DNA of 64,000 bases from Streptomyces sp. NBRC 110028. GTDB taxonomy: Bacteria > Actinomycetota > Actinomycetes > Streptomycetales > Streptomycetaceae. The DNA is taken from positions 62,001 through 126,000 of the forward strand of contig NZ_BBUZ01000023.1 of NCBI RefSeq assembly GCF_001417735.1, given 5' to 3'. Both the position numbers and the translations under genes were made by a program. Positions within the stretch are counted from its first letter, which is position 1. Each line of letters begins with the position of its first letter. This document shows positions 8,672 through 17,683 of the stretch, one piece after another. The notes under the pieces are model-generated. The model searched no databases and was not told the origin of the DNA. It was given only the letters and a program-made list of their open reading frames with translations.

Positions 8672-10525
8672 TCAGTCGTCTTCGCTGTCGCCGAAGTCCG
8701 GACGGGTGTCACGCGCCGCCAGGATCTCGTCGTTGGAGGTGCCGGCCGCGACCATCGGCCACACCATGGCGTCCTCGTGGACGATGAAGTCCACGACCAC
8801 CGGCCGGTCGTTGATCGCGTTGGCCTTCTCGATCACGGCGTCCAGGTCGGCCGGGTCCTCGCAGCGGATGCCGACGCAGCCCATGGCCTCGGCGAGCTTC
8901 ACGAAGTCCGGGACCCTGGTGCCCGCGCTGGGCTGAGTGGTGTCAGCGCCGGGGCCGGAGTGCAGCACGGTGTTGGAGTAGCGCTGGTTGTAGAACAGGG
9001 TCTGCCACTGGCGGACCATGCCCAGCGCGCCGTTGTTGATGATCGCGACCTTGATCGGGATGTTGTTCAGCGCGCAGGTGACCAGCTCCTGGTTGGTCAT
9101 CTGGAAGCAGCCGTCGCCGTCGATCGCCCAGACCGTACGGTCCTCCACACCGGCCTTGGCGCCCATGGCGGCCGGGACGGCGTAGCCCATGGTCCCGGCG
9201 CCGCCCGAGTTCAGCCAGGTCGCGGGCTTGTCGTACTGGATGAAGTGGGCGGCCCACATCTGGTGCTGGCCGACACCCGCGGCGAAGACGGTGCCCTCCG
9301 GGGCCAGCTCGCCGATCCGCTGGATGACCTGCTGCGGCGACAGGCTGCCGTCCTCGGGCAGGTCATAGCCGAGCGGGTAGGTCTCGCGCCACCGGTTCAG
9401 GTCCTCCCACCAGCCGGTGTAGTCGCCGGTGTGGCCCGCGTCGTGCTCGGCCTGGACCGCGACGACCAGATCCGCGATGACCTCGCGGGCGTCGCCGACG
9501 ATCGGCACGTCGGCGATGCGGTTCTTGCCGATCTCCGCCGGGTCGATGTCCGCGTGCACGATCTTGGCGTGAGGGGCGAACGAGTCGAGCTTGCCGGTGA
9601 CCCGGTCGTCGAAACGCGCGCCGAGCGCCACGATCAGGTCCGCCTTCTGCAGGCCGGTGACGGCGGCGACGGTGCCGTGCATGCCCGGCATGCCGAGGTG
9701 GAGGTGGTGGCTGTCGGGGAAGGCCCCGAGCCCCATCAGGGTGGTGGTGACCGGCGCCCCGGTCAGCTCGGCCAGCACCCGCAGCTCGGCGGTGGCGTGC
9801 GCCTTGAGGACGCCGCCGCCCACGTACAGCACCGGGCGCTGGGCCTCGGTGATCAGCCGGGCGGCCTCGCGGATCTGCTTGGCGTGCGGCTTGGTGACCG
9901 GGCGGTAGCCGGGCAAATCGGTCTGCGGTGGCCAGGAGAACGTGGTCTTGGCCTGGAGGATGTCCTTGGGGATGTCGACCAGCACCGGGCCGGGGCGGCC
10001 GGTGGAGGCGATGTGGAACGCCTGGGCGATCGCCTGGGGGATGTCCTCCGCCTTGGTGACCAGGAAGCTGTGCTTGGTGATCGGCATGGTGATGCCGCAG
10101 ATGTCGGCTTCCTGGAAGGCGTCCGTACCGATCGCCTTGGACACGACCTGACCGGTGATCGCGACGATCGGGACGGAGTCCATGTGGGCGTCGGCGATCG
10201 GGGTGACCAGGTTGGTGGCGCCGGGGCCCGAGGTCGCCATGCAGACGCCGACCTTGCCGGTGGCCTGGGCGTAACCGGTGGCGGCGTGGCCCGCGCCCTG
10301 CTCGTGGCGGACGAGTACGTGCCTGACCTTCGCGGAGTCCATCATCGGGTCGTACGCGGGGAGGATCGTGCCGCCGGGGATCCCGAAGACGGTGTCGGCG
10401 CCCACCTCCTCGAGCGAACGGATGAGGGACTGCGCACCCGTGACGTGCTCGACGGTCGCGGACTGGGGTCCGCCGTTACGGGCCCGCGGCTGGGGATGAT
10501 GGGCCCCGGAGGCCTGCTCGGTCAT
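8672..10525 (-). CDS. ilvB: Acetolactate synthase, catalytic large subunit
   Basis: Thiamine-diphosphate- and FAD-dependent enzyme that condenses two pyruvates, or pyruvate with 2-oxobutyrate, at the branch point of Val/Leu/Ile synthesis. 617 residues, normal for the actinobacterial anabolic enzyme. The catalytic glutamate lies in [15 protein letters not shown], the FAD domain is in the middle, and the C-terminal ThDP/Mg2+ motif is [17 protein letters not shown]...[10 protein letters not shown] (GDG-x-N type). It is the first structural gene behind a leader peptide and attenuator and is followed by ilvN and ilvC. Confidence 0.98.
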   Translation of the reverse strand: MTEQASGAHHPQPRARNGGPQSATVEHVTGAQSLIRSLEEVGADTVFGIPGGTILPAYDPMMDSAKVRHVLVRHEQGAGHAATGYAQATGKVGVCMATSGPGATNLVTPIADAHMDSVPIVAITGQVVSKAIGTDAFQEADICGITMPITKHSFLVTKAEDIPQAIAQAFHIASTGRPGPVLVDIPKDILQAKTTFSWPPQTDLPGYRPVTKPHAKQIREAARLITEAQRPVLYVGGGVLKAHATAELRVLAELTGAPVTTTLMGLGAFPDSHHLHLGMPGMHGTVAAVTGLQKADLIVALGARFDDRVTGKLDSFAPHAKIVHADIDPAEIGKNRIADVPIVGDAREVIADLVVAVQAEHDAGHTGDYTGWWEDLNRWRETYPLGYDLPEDGSLSPQQVIQRIGELAPEGTVFAAGVGQHQMWAAHFIQYDKPATWLNSGGAGTMGYAVPAAMGAKAGVEDRTVWAIDGDGCFQMTNQELVTCALNNIPIKVAIINNGALGMVRQWQTLFYNQRYSNTVLHSGPGADTTQPSAGTRVPDFVKLAEAMGCVGIRCEDPADLDAVIEKANAINDRPVVVDFIVHEDAMVWPMVAAGTSNDEILAARDTRPDFGDSEDD

Positions 10526-10589
10526 CTGCGTTCTCTTCTCGAATGAGGTGTGATGCGGGAGGAAGGCGGTGCACAGGCGTCAGTGCAAC

Positions 10590-10623
10590 AAAAAACCCCT
10601 CGTGCCGTGAGGCAAGCGAGGGG
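10590..10623 (-). terminator. ilvB transcription attenuator
   Basis: On the minus strand a stem CCCCTCG/CGAGGGG (10623-10617 with 10602-10596), with an inner TGCC/GGCA extension, is followed directly by six T residues (10595-10590). It is an intrinsic terminator placed between the ilv leader peptide and ilvB, 64 bases before the ilvB start, so it is regulatory rather than end-of-gene. Confidence 0.85.
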
Positions 10624-10665
10624 AGCGCGCCGGTGAGGGTCCGCAGGGCTTCAACATGACCCTGC

Positions 10666-10707
10666 TCAGCCGACGCGCTGTCCAAGTACGAGAATTCGGG
10701 TGCGCAT
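10666..10707 (-). CDS. ilvB leader peptide
   Basis: A 13-codon reading frame, MRTRILVLGQRVG, with Ile-Leu-Val-Leu in a row at codons 5-8 and a further Val at 12. GGGAGG lies about 8 bases upstream of its ATG. It ends 42 bases before the attenuator hairpin that precedes ilvB. This is the classical layout for ribosome-mediated attenuation: stalling at the branched-chain codons when charged tRNA is scarce would favour read-through into ilvBNC. Similar leaders are known before ilvB in other actinobacteria. No alternative antiterminator fold was worked out here. Confidence 0.85.
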   Translation of the reverse strand: MRTRILVLGQRVG

Positions 10708-10740
10708 GGATCCGACCCTCCCCCCCGCGCGTATCAAGTG

Positions 10741-13700
10741 TCAAGTGGGTGGGACAGGAGTCTCAGTATTTGAGCGGGTCGGTGGGTGGGTGTGATGCGC
10801 CTCCGGGCGCCGGGGCCCGTGCCCGCCGTATGCGCCGTGCCGCACCGGCAGCCCGCCGCCGACCAGCAGCGGGGCGTCCGAGCGCGGCACCGGATAGCCA
10901 CCGCGGATCAGCGCCCGGCGCAGCCGGTGCTCGTCCAGCGGCCCGCTGAAGACCATGCCCTGGGCGTGGGTGCACCCCATGCCGCGCAGAGTCACGAGCT
11001 GCTCGGGCAGGTCCACGCCCTCCGCGATGGACTGCATCCCGAGGTCGCCGCCGATCCGCAGCAGCCCTGAGGTGATCTTGTGCAGCCGGGAGGACTCCAC
11101 CACCCCCTCGACCAGCCCCTGGTCCAGCTTGAGCACGTCGATGGGGAGCCTGCGTAGCGCCCTGATCGCGGCGTAGCCGCTGCCGAAGCCGTCGAGCGCG
11201 ATCCGCACCCCCAGGCGGCGCAGCGCGCCGAGGCGGTGCTCCAGCTCGTCCAGCGGCACCCGGGGATCGCTGTCGGTCAGCTCCAGGATGAGCGCGCCGG
11301 ACGGCAGGCCGTGCCGGGCGAGCAGGGTCTCGACGGCCTTGGGCGGCATCGACTTGTCGACCAGACGCCCCGCGGGCAGCCGCACGCAGACGGGGGCCAT
11401 ATGGCCGTCGCGACGGCGCTCGGCGGCCTGTTCCACGGCGGCCTCCAGCGTCCACCGGGTCAGCTCGGCGGTGCGGGCGCCTTCTTCGCCCGCGCGGCCG
11501 TGGTCGCCGCCGCGCCCGTTGTCGGCGACCCTCAGGAACTCGGCCGGGGTGAACAGGATGCCCTGGGCGGAGCGCCAGCGGGGCTGCGCCGCGACGGCGG
11601 TGACCCGGCCGGTCGCCAGCTCCACGACGGGCTGGTGCAGCAGCACGAACTCACCGTCGTGCAGGGCGGCGCGCAGTCTCGTGGCGACCTCGGCGCGGCG
11701 CGCCACCTCGGCCTGCATCTGCGGGGCGTACAGCTCGACGCGGTTCTTCCCGGCGGCCTTGGCCCGGTACATGGCCAGGTCGGCGTTGCGCATCAGGGCG
11801 CCGGGGCTGGTGCCGGGCTCGGCGAAGGCGACGCCGATGCTGGCGGCGACCCGCACCTCGGTGCCGCCCTCGACCCGGTAGGGCTGGGAGAGCCGGGCCC
11901 GCAGCCGGTCGGCGATCTCCAGGATGTGGCATTCGCGGGTGCTGGTGTCCCCGGCGCCGTCGCCCACGATGAGGGCGGCGAACTCGTCGCCCCCGAGCCG
12001 GGCGGCGCAGTCGCCGGAGCCGGAGCGCACGGACTCCTGGAGCCGGCGGGCGGCCTGGACCAGCAGTTCGTCGCCCGCCTGGTGGCCGACGGTGTCGTTG
12101 ACGGCCTTGAAGCCGTCGAGGTCGATGAAGAGCACGGCGGTGCCCGCGTCGGTGCGGCGGCGGCCGCCGACCGCGTGCCGGACCCGCTTGGTGAACAAGG
12201 CGCGGTTGGGCAGGTCGGTCAGCGGGTCGTGCTCGGCGCTGTGCTGGAGCTGGGCCTGGAGCCGGACCCGCTCGGTGACATCGCGGCTGTTGAAGATCAG
12301 GCCGCCGTGGTGGCGGTTGATCGTCGACTCCACGTTGAGCCAGTCGCCGGAGCCGGAGCGGAAACGGCACTCGATGCGGGTGGTGGGCTCCTCGCCCGGC
12401 GAGGCGGCCAGGAAGCGGCGGACCTCGTGGACCACCGGGCCCAGGTCCTCGGGGTGGATGAGCGAGGCCAGTTCGGAGCCCATCAGCTCATCCGCGTCCC
12501 GCCCGTAGACGCCGGAGGCGGCGGGGCTGACGTACCGCAGGATGCCGGTGGGCGCGGCGATCATGATCACATCGCTGGAGCTCTGCACCAGGGACCGGAA
12601 GTGGTTCTCCTTGTGCGCCAGCTCCTGGGTGAGCGCGATGTTGTCCATGAGCATGATCGCCTGCCGGACGAGCAGGGCGAGCACGACCGCGCAGGCGGTG
12701 AAGAGCACTCCTCCGTCGACCGGGCGGCCGTCCATCACGTTGAACAGGATCCCCAGCGTGCAGACGGCGGCGGCGAGATACGGCGCCAGGGCGGCGAACG
12801 CGCCCGCCGTGGGGCGGCTCGGCCGGTCGGAGCGGCGCGCCACGGGCGGCGGGGTCTCGGCGGCTTCCCGCCGGGCCACCCAGGGCGCGTACGCGAGCAG
12901 CAGCGAACCGGCGAACCACCCGGCGTCCAGGATCTGGCCGGAGTGGTAGCGCTCGTGGAGCAGCGGCGAGGTGAACAGCGCGTCGCACAGCACCGTCAGG
13001 GCGAACGCGGCGATCGCGGTGTTGACCGCAGACCGGCTGGCCGACGACGAGCGCCGGAAGTGCAGCACGATCACCATGCTGACGAGCACGATGTCCAGCA
13101 GCGGATAGGCGAGCGAGAAGGCCCTGCGGGCCACGCTCTCGGCGTCCCCGCCGAACTCCCCGGTGTGGGCGAGCGCGAGGCTCCACGACAGGGTCATCAG
13201 CGATCCGGCGATCAGCCAGGCGTCCAGGCCCAGGCAGATCCATCCGGCCCGGTTCTGCGGGCGCTTGGCGAGCACCAGCATGCCCACGATCGCGGGCGGC
13301 GCGAAGAGCAGGAAGCAGACATCGGCGAACGAGGGGGTGGGCACGGAACGGCCCAGCACCACCTCATACCACCCCCAAGTGGCGTTGCCCAGGGCGGCCA
13401 TGGCGGAGGAGGCCGCGAACAGCAGCCATGCAGGGCGCATCCGCCCCGAATTCCCGCGCCCGTGCCACAGGCAGGAGGCCGCGGCCGTGAGCGCGGCCGC
13501 GGCCAGGCCGAAGTCGCCCATGAAGACGGCCAGTTCGGCCGATCCCCAGCCGAGCACCGCGCCCACCGCGTACCCGGCGCAGACCAGGACGAGGACGACC
13601 TGGGGCAGCAGCCGGGTGCCGCCGGAGACCGACGGCCGGGCGAGCACCGCTCCGGTGGCGCTCACCGCGCTGCCACCCGTCGTGCGAGGGGGCGCGGCCG

Positions 13701-13839
13701 CGCGAGCCGTATCCCCATGAGCTTCGTCATCGAGAGCCGCGCGGCTGCGCGGAATAGTCGCGGTCGACGCCTGAGCTGCGTCGGGTCGTTGGTCCATTGG
13801 CCATACATCGCCCGTCGCCCCCCTCGAGTTCCGGTCCAT
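10741..13839 (-). CDS. Membrane GGDEF protein with degenerate EAL domain
   Basis: 1032 residues. An Ala-rich start is followed by about ten hydrophobic segments (roughly residues 75-395), a PAS domain (HFRSLVQSSSDVIMIAAPTG...), a GGDEF domain (HDPLTDLPNRALFTKRV, LFIDLDGFKAVND, then RLGGDEFAALIV) and an EAL-like domain. The GGDEF signature is intact, so cyclic di-GMP synthesis is plausible. No RxxD inhibitory site is visible five residues before it. The EAL-like half has lost key residues: EAL reads AQP (VAAQPRW), DDFGTGYS reads DGFGSGYA, and LEITE reads LELTDS. Phosphodiesterase activity is therefore doubtful. From memory it corresponds to the streptomycete gene beside ilvB sometimes called cdgF. 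The start may instead be the ATG at 13797; neither has a strong ribosome site. Confidence 0.9.
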   Translation of the reverse strand: MDRNSRGATGDVWPMDQRPDAAQASTATIPRSRAALDDEAHGDTARAAAPPRTTGGSAVSATGAVLARPSVSGGTRLLPQVVLVLVCAGYAVGAVLGWGSAELAVFMGDFGLAAAALTAAASCLWHGRGNSGRMRPAWLLFAASSAMAALGNATWGWYEVVLGRSVPTPSFADVCFLLFAPPAIVGMLVLAKRPQNRAGWICLGLDAWLIAGSLMTLSWSLALAHTGEFGGDAESVARRAFSLAYPLLDIVLVSMVIVLHFRRSSSASRSAVNTAIAAFALTVLCDALFTSPLLHERYHSGQILDAGWFAGSLLLAYAPWVARREAAETPPPVARRSDRPSRPTAGAFAALAPYLAAAVCTLGILFNVMDGRPVDGGVLFTACAVVLALLVRQAIMLMDNIALTQELAHKENHFRSLVQSSSDVIMIAAPTGILRYVSPAASGVYGRDADELMGSELASLIHPEDLGPVVHEVRRFLAASPGEEPTTRIECRFRSGSGDWLNVESTINRHHGGLIFNSRDVTERVRLQAQLQHSAEHDPLTDLPNRALFTKRVRHAVGGRRRTDAGTAVLFIDLDGFKAVNDTVGHQAGDELLVQAARRLQESVRSGSGDCAARLGGDEFAALIVGDGAGDTSTRECHILEIADRLRARLSQPYRVEGGTEVRVAASIGVAFAEPGTSPGALMRNADLAMYRAKAAGKNRVELYAPQMQAEVARRAEVATRLRAALHDGEFVLLHQPVVELATGRVTAVAAQPRWRSAQGILFTPAEFLRVADNGRGGDHGRAGEEGARTAELTRWTLEAAVEQAAERRRDGHMAPVCVRLPAGRLVDKSMPPKAVETLLARHGLPSGALILELTDSDPRVPLDELEHRLGALRRLGVRIALDGFGSGYAAIRALRRLPIDVLKLDQGLVEGVVESSRLHKITSGLLRIGGDLGMQSIAEGVDLPEQLVTLRGMGCTHAQGMVFSGPLDEHRLRRALIRGGYPVPRSDAPLLVGGGLPVRHGAYGGHGPRRPEAHHTHPPTRSNTETPVPPT

Positions 13840-13917
13840 CGCTGACGCCGTCAGGTCATTGGCGCAGCCCCCGCTCGGGACGATACACCAGACTGGTCAC
13901 TCAGGGACATAGGCCAT

Positions 13918-13931
13918 CTACTCACCGTAAC
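13918..13931. promoter_or_regulatory. Possible BldD-like box upstream of the GGDEF gene
   Basis: On the minus strand GTTACGGTGAGTAG partly matches the published BldD consensus (TnACnCWGnGTnA), at 7 of 9 defined positions. It lies about 80 bases upstream of the start at 13839. BldD is a cyclic-di-GMP-binding master repressor known to control several streptomycete cdg genes. The match is imperfect and could be chance. A separate 6-bp dyad (CTGACG/CGTCAG, 13842-13854) abuts the start codon. Confidence 0.25.
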
Positions 13932-14008
13932 CGACTACGGCGTTGCGTATACGGAGTGCAGTCAATCGATGTCTGTATGTGCTGCCAGGGGCATGTTGCC
14001 CCCCTCGT

Positions 14009-15013
14009 CTACCCCGTGGTCATCATCAGATGTTCCATCGGCTCGCCCGCGGCGAACCGGTGCAGCTGGGCGCGCAACAGCCGCTTGGCGCGCGGCCGGA
14101 AGGCCGACGAGGGGCCGCCCACATGCGGGGTGATGAGCACTCCTGGAGCGTGCCACAGCGGATGCCCGGCGGGCAGGGGCTCGGGGTCGGTGACATCCAG
14201 CGCGGCGCGCAGCCGGCCGCTCTCCACCTCGGCGAGGAGCGCCTTGGTGTCCACCACCGCGCCCCGTGCGACATTCACCAACAGCGCTCCGTCCTTCATC
14301 TTCGCCAGGAAGTCCGCTCCGGCCAGGCCCCGGGTCTGCTCGGTCAGCGGAGTCACCAGGACAACGACGTCGGCCTCCGGAAGCAGTTGAGGCAAGGCGT
14401 CGATCGGGTGCACCGGACCGCGCTCGGTCGTGCGCGGGGAGCGCGCGACGCGCGTCACCCGCTCGCACTCAAAGGGTTCGAGCCGGTCCTCGATCGCGCT
14501 GCCGATCGAACCGTATCCGACGATCAGAACGGACTTGTCGGCGAGCGCCGGACGGAAGCCGGAGTTCCATTCCCCGGCGTCCTGGGCGCGGACAAATCCG
14601 GGGATGTCACGCAGCGACGCCAGGATCAGGGTCAGGGCCAGCTCGGCGGTGCTCGCGTCGTGCAGACCCCGGGCGTTGCACAGCTGCACGCCGGGGACGA
14701 CGCGTGACATGGCGGGCAGCAGGCTGTCTATGCCCGCGGTGAGCGTCTGGATCACCCGCAGGCCGGTCATGGCCTCCAGCGGCCGGGCCAGCACCTCGGG
14801 ACGCTTCATGTACGGCGCGCAGTAGAAGGCGACGCGGGCGGGGTCGGTGGGGTACTCGGGGCCACCGTCCCAGTGGGCGTACTCCAGGCTCTCGGGCAGG
14901 CCCTCGATCTCCTCGGGCGGGATGGGCAGCCAGACGAGGGGGCGGGCCGAGCCGCCGGACGCGGCATGAGACGAATCGTGGTGCCGGAACGTATCGCTGT
15001 GATCTGCACTCAT
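14009..15013 (-). CDS. D-2-hydroxyacid dehydrogenase, NAD-binding
   Basis: A 334-residue cytoplasmic oxidoreductase of the phosphoglycerate/lactate dehydrogenase superfamily. Hallmarks are the Rossmann motif VLIVGYGSIGSAIEDRL (about residues 165-180), the ADVVVLVTPLTEQTRG strand, LLVNVARGAVVDTKALL, ALDVTDPEPLPAGHPLW and the catalytic-His loop GVLITPHVGGPSSAF. The catalytic Arg is in the VNVARG segment and the His is in ITPHVGG, so it should be active; the substrate is not predictable. It is divergent from the aldo/keto reductase across a 73-base gap. Confidence 0.9.
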   Translation of the reverse strand: MSADHSDTFRHHDSSHAASGGSARPLVWLPIPPEEIEGLPESLEYAHWDGGPEYPTDPARVAFYCAPYMKRPEVLARPLEAMTGLRVIQTLTAGIDSLLPAMSRVVPGVQLCNARGLHDASTAELALTLILASLRDIPGFVRAQDAGEWNSGFRPALADKSVLIVGYGSIGSAIEDRLEPFECERVTRVARSPRTTERGPVHPIDALPQLLPEADVVVLVTPLTEQTRGLAGADFLAKMKDGALLVNVARGAVVDTKALLAEVESGRLRAALDVTDPEPLPAGHPLWHAPGVLITPHVGGPSSAFRPRAKRLLRAQLHRFAAGEPMEHLMMTTG

Positions 15014-15086
15014 GCCAGGAGGCTATGCGAAGTGAGGCTCTCCGCAGAGGTTAGTTTGGTGCGAGAAACGGGAGGGGTCAGGCCAG

Positions 15087-16085
15087 GTGGAGCGCAGGAC
15101 AATCGGAGCGGCGGCGCTCGAGGTGGGTGCCATCGGCCTTGGGTGTATGCCCATGAGCTGGGCGTACACCGCTTCGCAGCGCAACGGCGAGCGCTCGCTG
15201 CGCGCCGTGCACACCGCGCTCGACGCGGGTGCGAGCCTGCTCGACACCGCCGACATGTACGGCCCCTTCACCAATGAACTGCTGGTGGGCCGGGCGCTCA
15301 AGGAGCGGCGCGCGGACGCCTTCGTGTCCACCAAGTGCGGGCTGCTCGTCGGCGAGCAGCACATCGTGGCCAACGGGCGGCCCGGCTACGTGAAGCGGGC
15401 GTGCGACGCCTCCCTGCGGCGGCTGCAGACCGATGTGATCGATCTCTACCAGCTGCACCGGGCGGATCCCGAGGTGCCGATAGAGGAGACCTGGGGCGCG
15501 ATGGCGGAGCTGGTCGCCGCGGGCAAGGTGCGGGCGCTGGGGCTGTGCGCGGTGGGGGCGCGGGCCCAGCGGCGGGCCGGTGCGCGGATGCACGACGCGA
15601 CGGTGCGGCAGCTGGAGCGGGTGCAACAGGTCTTCCCGGTGAGCTGCGTGGAGGCCGAGCTGTCGGTGTGGTCGCCCGAGGCGCTGGAGGCGCTGGTGCC
15701 GTGGTGCGCCTCGCGCGGGGTGGGCTTCCTGGCGGCGATGCCGCTGGGCAACGGCTTCCTGAGCGGGACGCTCACACCGGGGCAGGGCTTCGAGCCGGAG
15801 GACATGCGCGCCCGGCACCCGCGCTTCACGGCGGAGATGATGGCGGCGAACCAGCCCATCGTGGCCGGGCTGCGGCGGGTCGCGCGGCGGCACGGGGAGA
15901 CGGTGACGGCGGCTCAGGTGGCGCTGGCGTGGCTGCTGGCCCAGGGGCCGCACGTGGTGCCGGTGCCGGGGACCAAGCGGGAGCGCTGGGCGGCGGAGAA
16001 CGCGGCGGCGGCGGACGTGATGCTGACCGCCGGCGATCTCGCCGAGATCGCCACGCTCCCGCCCGCCCGGGGGTCGTGGGACTAG
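15087..16085 (+). CDS. Aldo/keto reductase
   Basis: A 332-residue NADPH-dependent TIM-barrel oxidoreductase. The catalytic tetrad is visible: Asp and Tyr in LLDTADMYGPFTNE, Lys in FVSTKCGL and His in DLYQLHRADPEV. The cofactor-binding C-terminal part is GPHVVPVPGTKRERWAAENAAA. The GTG start has GGAGG about 10 bases upstream. The stop codon TAG overlaps by one base the terminal repeat of a MITE-like element beginning at 16085, so the element may have inserted right at the gene end. Physiological substrate unknown. Confidence 0.92.
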   Translation: MERRTIGAAALEVGAIGLGCMPMSWAYTASQRNGERSLRAVHTALDAGASLLDTADMYGPFTNELLVGRALKERRADAFVSTKCGLLVGEQHIVANGRPGYVKRACDASLRRLQTDVIDLYQLHRADPEVPIEETWGAMAELVAAGKVRALGLCAVGARAQRRAGARMHDATVRQLERVQQVFPVSCVEAELSVWSPEALEALVPWCASRGVGFLAAMPLGNGFLSGTLTPGQGFEPEDMRARHPRFTAEMMAANQPIVAGLRRVARRHGETVTAAQVALAWLLAQGPHVVPVPGTKRERWAAENAAAADVMLTAGDLAEIATLPPARGSWD

Positions 16086-16297
16086 GGGGTGTCGTGTGGA
16101 TCGGGCCGGATCAGCGAGCGGCGTCTGGTGCAGGGGGCACCTCCCAGCGGTAGCTGGGGGAGCATCGCAACCCGCGTGAGGAGAGCGCAGCGGCGCTGCG
16201 TGCGACGAGCGCGGGGCCGCGAGGTGCCACCCGCCGCGGCAGCGGCTGATGTCAGGCCGGGCGTCGGGAGCCCGGCCTGATCCACAAGACACCCCCC
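16085..16297. mobile_element. MITE-like element with imperfect terminal inverted repeats
   Basis: About 213 bases with no coding capacity, bounded by imperfect terminal inverted repeats of about 24 bases. The left end reads GGGGGTGTCGTGTGGATCGG; the right end, reversed, reads GGGGGGTGTCTTGTGGATCA. Inside are a GGCCGGGC/GCCCGGCC hairpin near the right end (16255-16276) and a palindrome around CACCTCCCAGCGGTAGCTGG that, from memory, recurs in many Streptomyces intergenic regions. No transposase is present, so mobilisation would need a partner in trans. A target-site duplication is not clear. Confidence 0.65.
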
Positions 16298-16362
16298 AGG
16301 AGTGTCCGCTGGGGCGGGTGGGCTCCGGTTCGGGGAAGGGAACCCGGCGCGGAGCTGCGGTG

Positions 16363-16390
16363 TATAAGAATCAGTGCCGTGCCGCGGCAC
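16363..16390 (+). promoter_or_regulatory. Candidate promoter of the sugar dehydrogenase gene
   Basis: A TATAAG hexamer (16363-16368) resembles a -10 box, but no good -35 is visible. Just downstream GTGCCGCGGCAC (16379-16390) is a perfect 12-bp palindrome that could be an operator at or after the start site. The remainder of the 332-base gap before the gene is the MITE-like element. Confidence 0.35.
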
Positions 16391-16417
16391 ACGTGCCCCA
16401 CCGAGAGGAACCCGACC

Positions 16418-17611
16418 GTGCGACGTCCTCGCATCACCCCCGCCCTCGCCGCCCCCGCCCTCGCCGCCGCGGCCGCGCTGTCGCTGATCACCGGCTGCTC
16501 GACCGGTGACGCGAAGTCCCCCTTCGAGCGGTCGGGTTCGTCCGCGCCCGGGAGGGAGGGTTCCAAGGGCGGCTCCCCGTCGTCGGCGCCCTCGGCCAGT
16601 GAGTCGGCGGCGCCCAGGAAGGGTTCGGCGAAGGTGGTGAGCATGCTCACCACCAAGCTGCGATCGCCCTGGGGGGTGGCCCCGCTGCCGGGCGGGGATC
16701 TGCTGGTGTCCTCCCGGGACACCGGGAAGATCTTCAAGATCTCGGCGGACAGCGGGAAGCAGACCGAGCTGGGGTCCGTGCCCGGCGTCTCCCCCGCGGG
16801 CGAGGGCGGTCTGCTGGGGCTGGCGGTCTCCTCCGACTTCGGCGCGGACCACATGGTGTACGCGTATCTCACCACCGACTCGGACAACCGGATCGTCCGG
16901 ATGGTGTACGACGACAAGCGCCCCTCGGGTGATCAGCTGGGCGCCCCGGACACGATCTTCAAAGGCATCCCCAAGGGCACGATCCACAACGGCGGCCGGA
17001 TCGCCTTCGGCCCGGACAAGATGCTGTACGCGGGCACGGGCGAGAGCGGTGAGCGGGGGCTCGCCCAGGACATGGACTCCTTCGGCGGCAAGATCCTGCG
17101 GATGACCCCGGACGGCGAGCCGGCGCACGGCAATCCGTCGGCCGATTCCGTCGTCTACTCCCTGGGCCACCGCAATGTGCAGGGGCTGGCCTGGGACGCC
17201 CGGAAGCGGCTGTGGGCATCCGAATTCGGCCAGCACACCTGGGACGAGCTGAATCTGATCCGGCCGGGCAAGAACTACGGCTGGCCGGAGGTGGAGGGCA
17301 AGGCCGGGAAGAAGGGGTTCGTCGATCCGGTCGAGCAGTGGAAGCCCAAGGACGCCTCGCCGAGCGGTATCGCGTTCGCCAAGGGCTCCCTCTGGATGGC
17401 GGGGCTGCGCGGTGAGCGGCTGTGGCGGATCCCGCTGCGGGGGACCAAGCCGGTGGCCGCGCCGCAGGCGTTCCTCACCGGGAAGTACGGGCGGCTGCGC
17501 AGCGTGGTCGCCACGGACGACGGCGGGCTGTGGCTGGTCACGAGCAATACGGACGGTCGGGGCAAGCCGGGTAAGGAGGATGACCGGATCCTGCGGCTGG
17601 ACATCAGCTGA
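16418..17611 (+). CDS. Lipoprotein PQQ-type sugar dehydrogenase
   Basis: 397 residues; a surface lipoprotein of the soluble glucose/sorbosone dehydrogenase family (PF07995), a six-bladed propeller that oxidises aldoses or related sugars with PQQ. The GTG start is fixed by GAGAGGAA 7 bases upstream. The signal ends in a lipobox LITGC near residue 28, followed by a Ser/Gly linker. Family motifs are GVAPLPGGDLLVSSRDTG, GEGGLLGLAVS, IHNGGRIAFGPDKMLYAGTG, YSLGHRNVQGLAWD and WASEFGQHTWDELN, which carry the usual His/Arg active-site and Ca2+ loops. Streptomycetes generally lack PQQ synthesis, so whether it binds cofactor is open. Confidence 0.92.
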   Translation: MRRPRITPALAAPALAAAAALSLITGCSTGDAKSPFERSGSSAPGREGSKGGSPSSAPSASESAAPRKGSAKVVSMLTTKLRSPWGVAPLPGGDLLVSSRDTGKIFKISADSGKQTELGSVPGVSPAGEGGLLGLAVSSDFGADHMVYAYLTTDSDNRIVRMVYDDKRPSGDQLGAPDTIFKGIPKGTIHNGGRIAFGPDKMLYAGTGESGERGLAQDMDSFGGKILRMTPDGEPAHGNPSADSVVYSLGHRNVQGLAWDARKRLWASEFGQHTWDELNLIRPGKNYGWPEVEGKAGKKGFVDPVEQWKPKDASPSGIAFAKGSLWMAGLRGERLWRIPLRGTKPVAAPQAFLTGKYGRLRSVVATDDGGLWLVTSNTDGRGKPGKEDDRILRLDIS

Positions 17612-17683
17612 CGGCGGGCGGTCCGGCCCTTTTTCGGGCGGTCTGCTTACACTGGCCGTATTCCCACACCTACGGGGGCCGCC

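Noticed and set aside
11236..13845. An 869-codon open frame antisense to the GGDEF protein
   Set aside because: Composition is that of a shadow frame and it overlaps a clear multi-domain gene completely.
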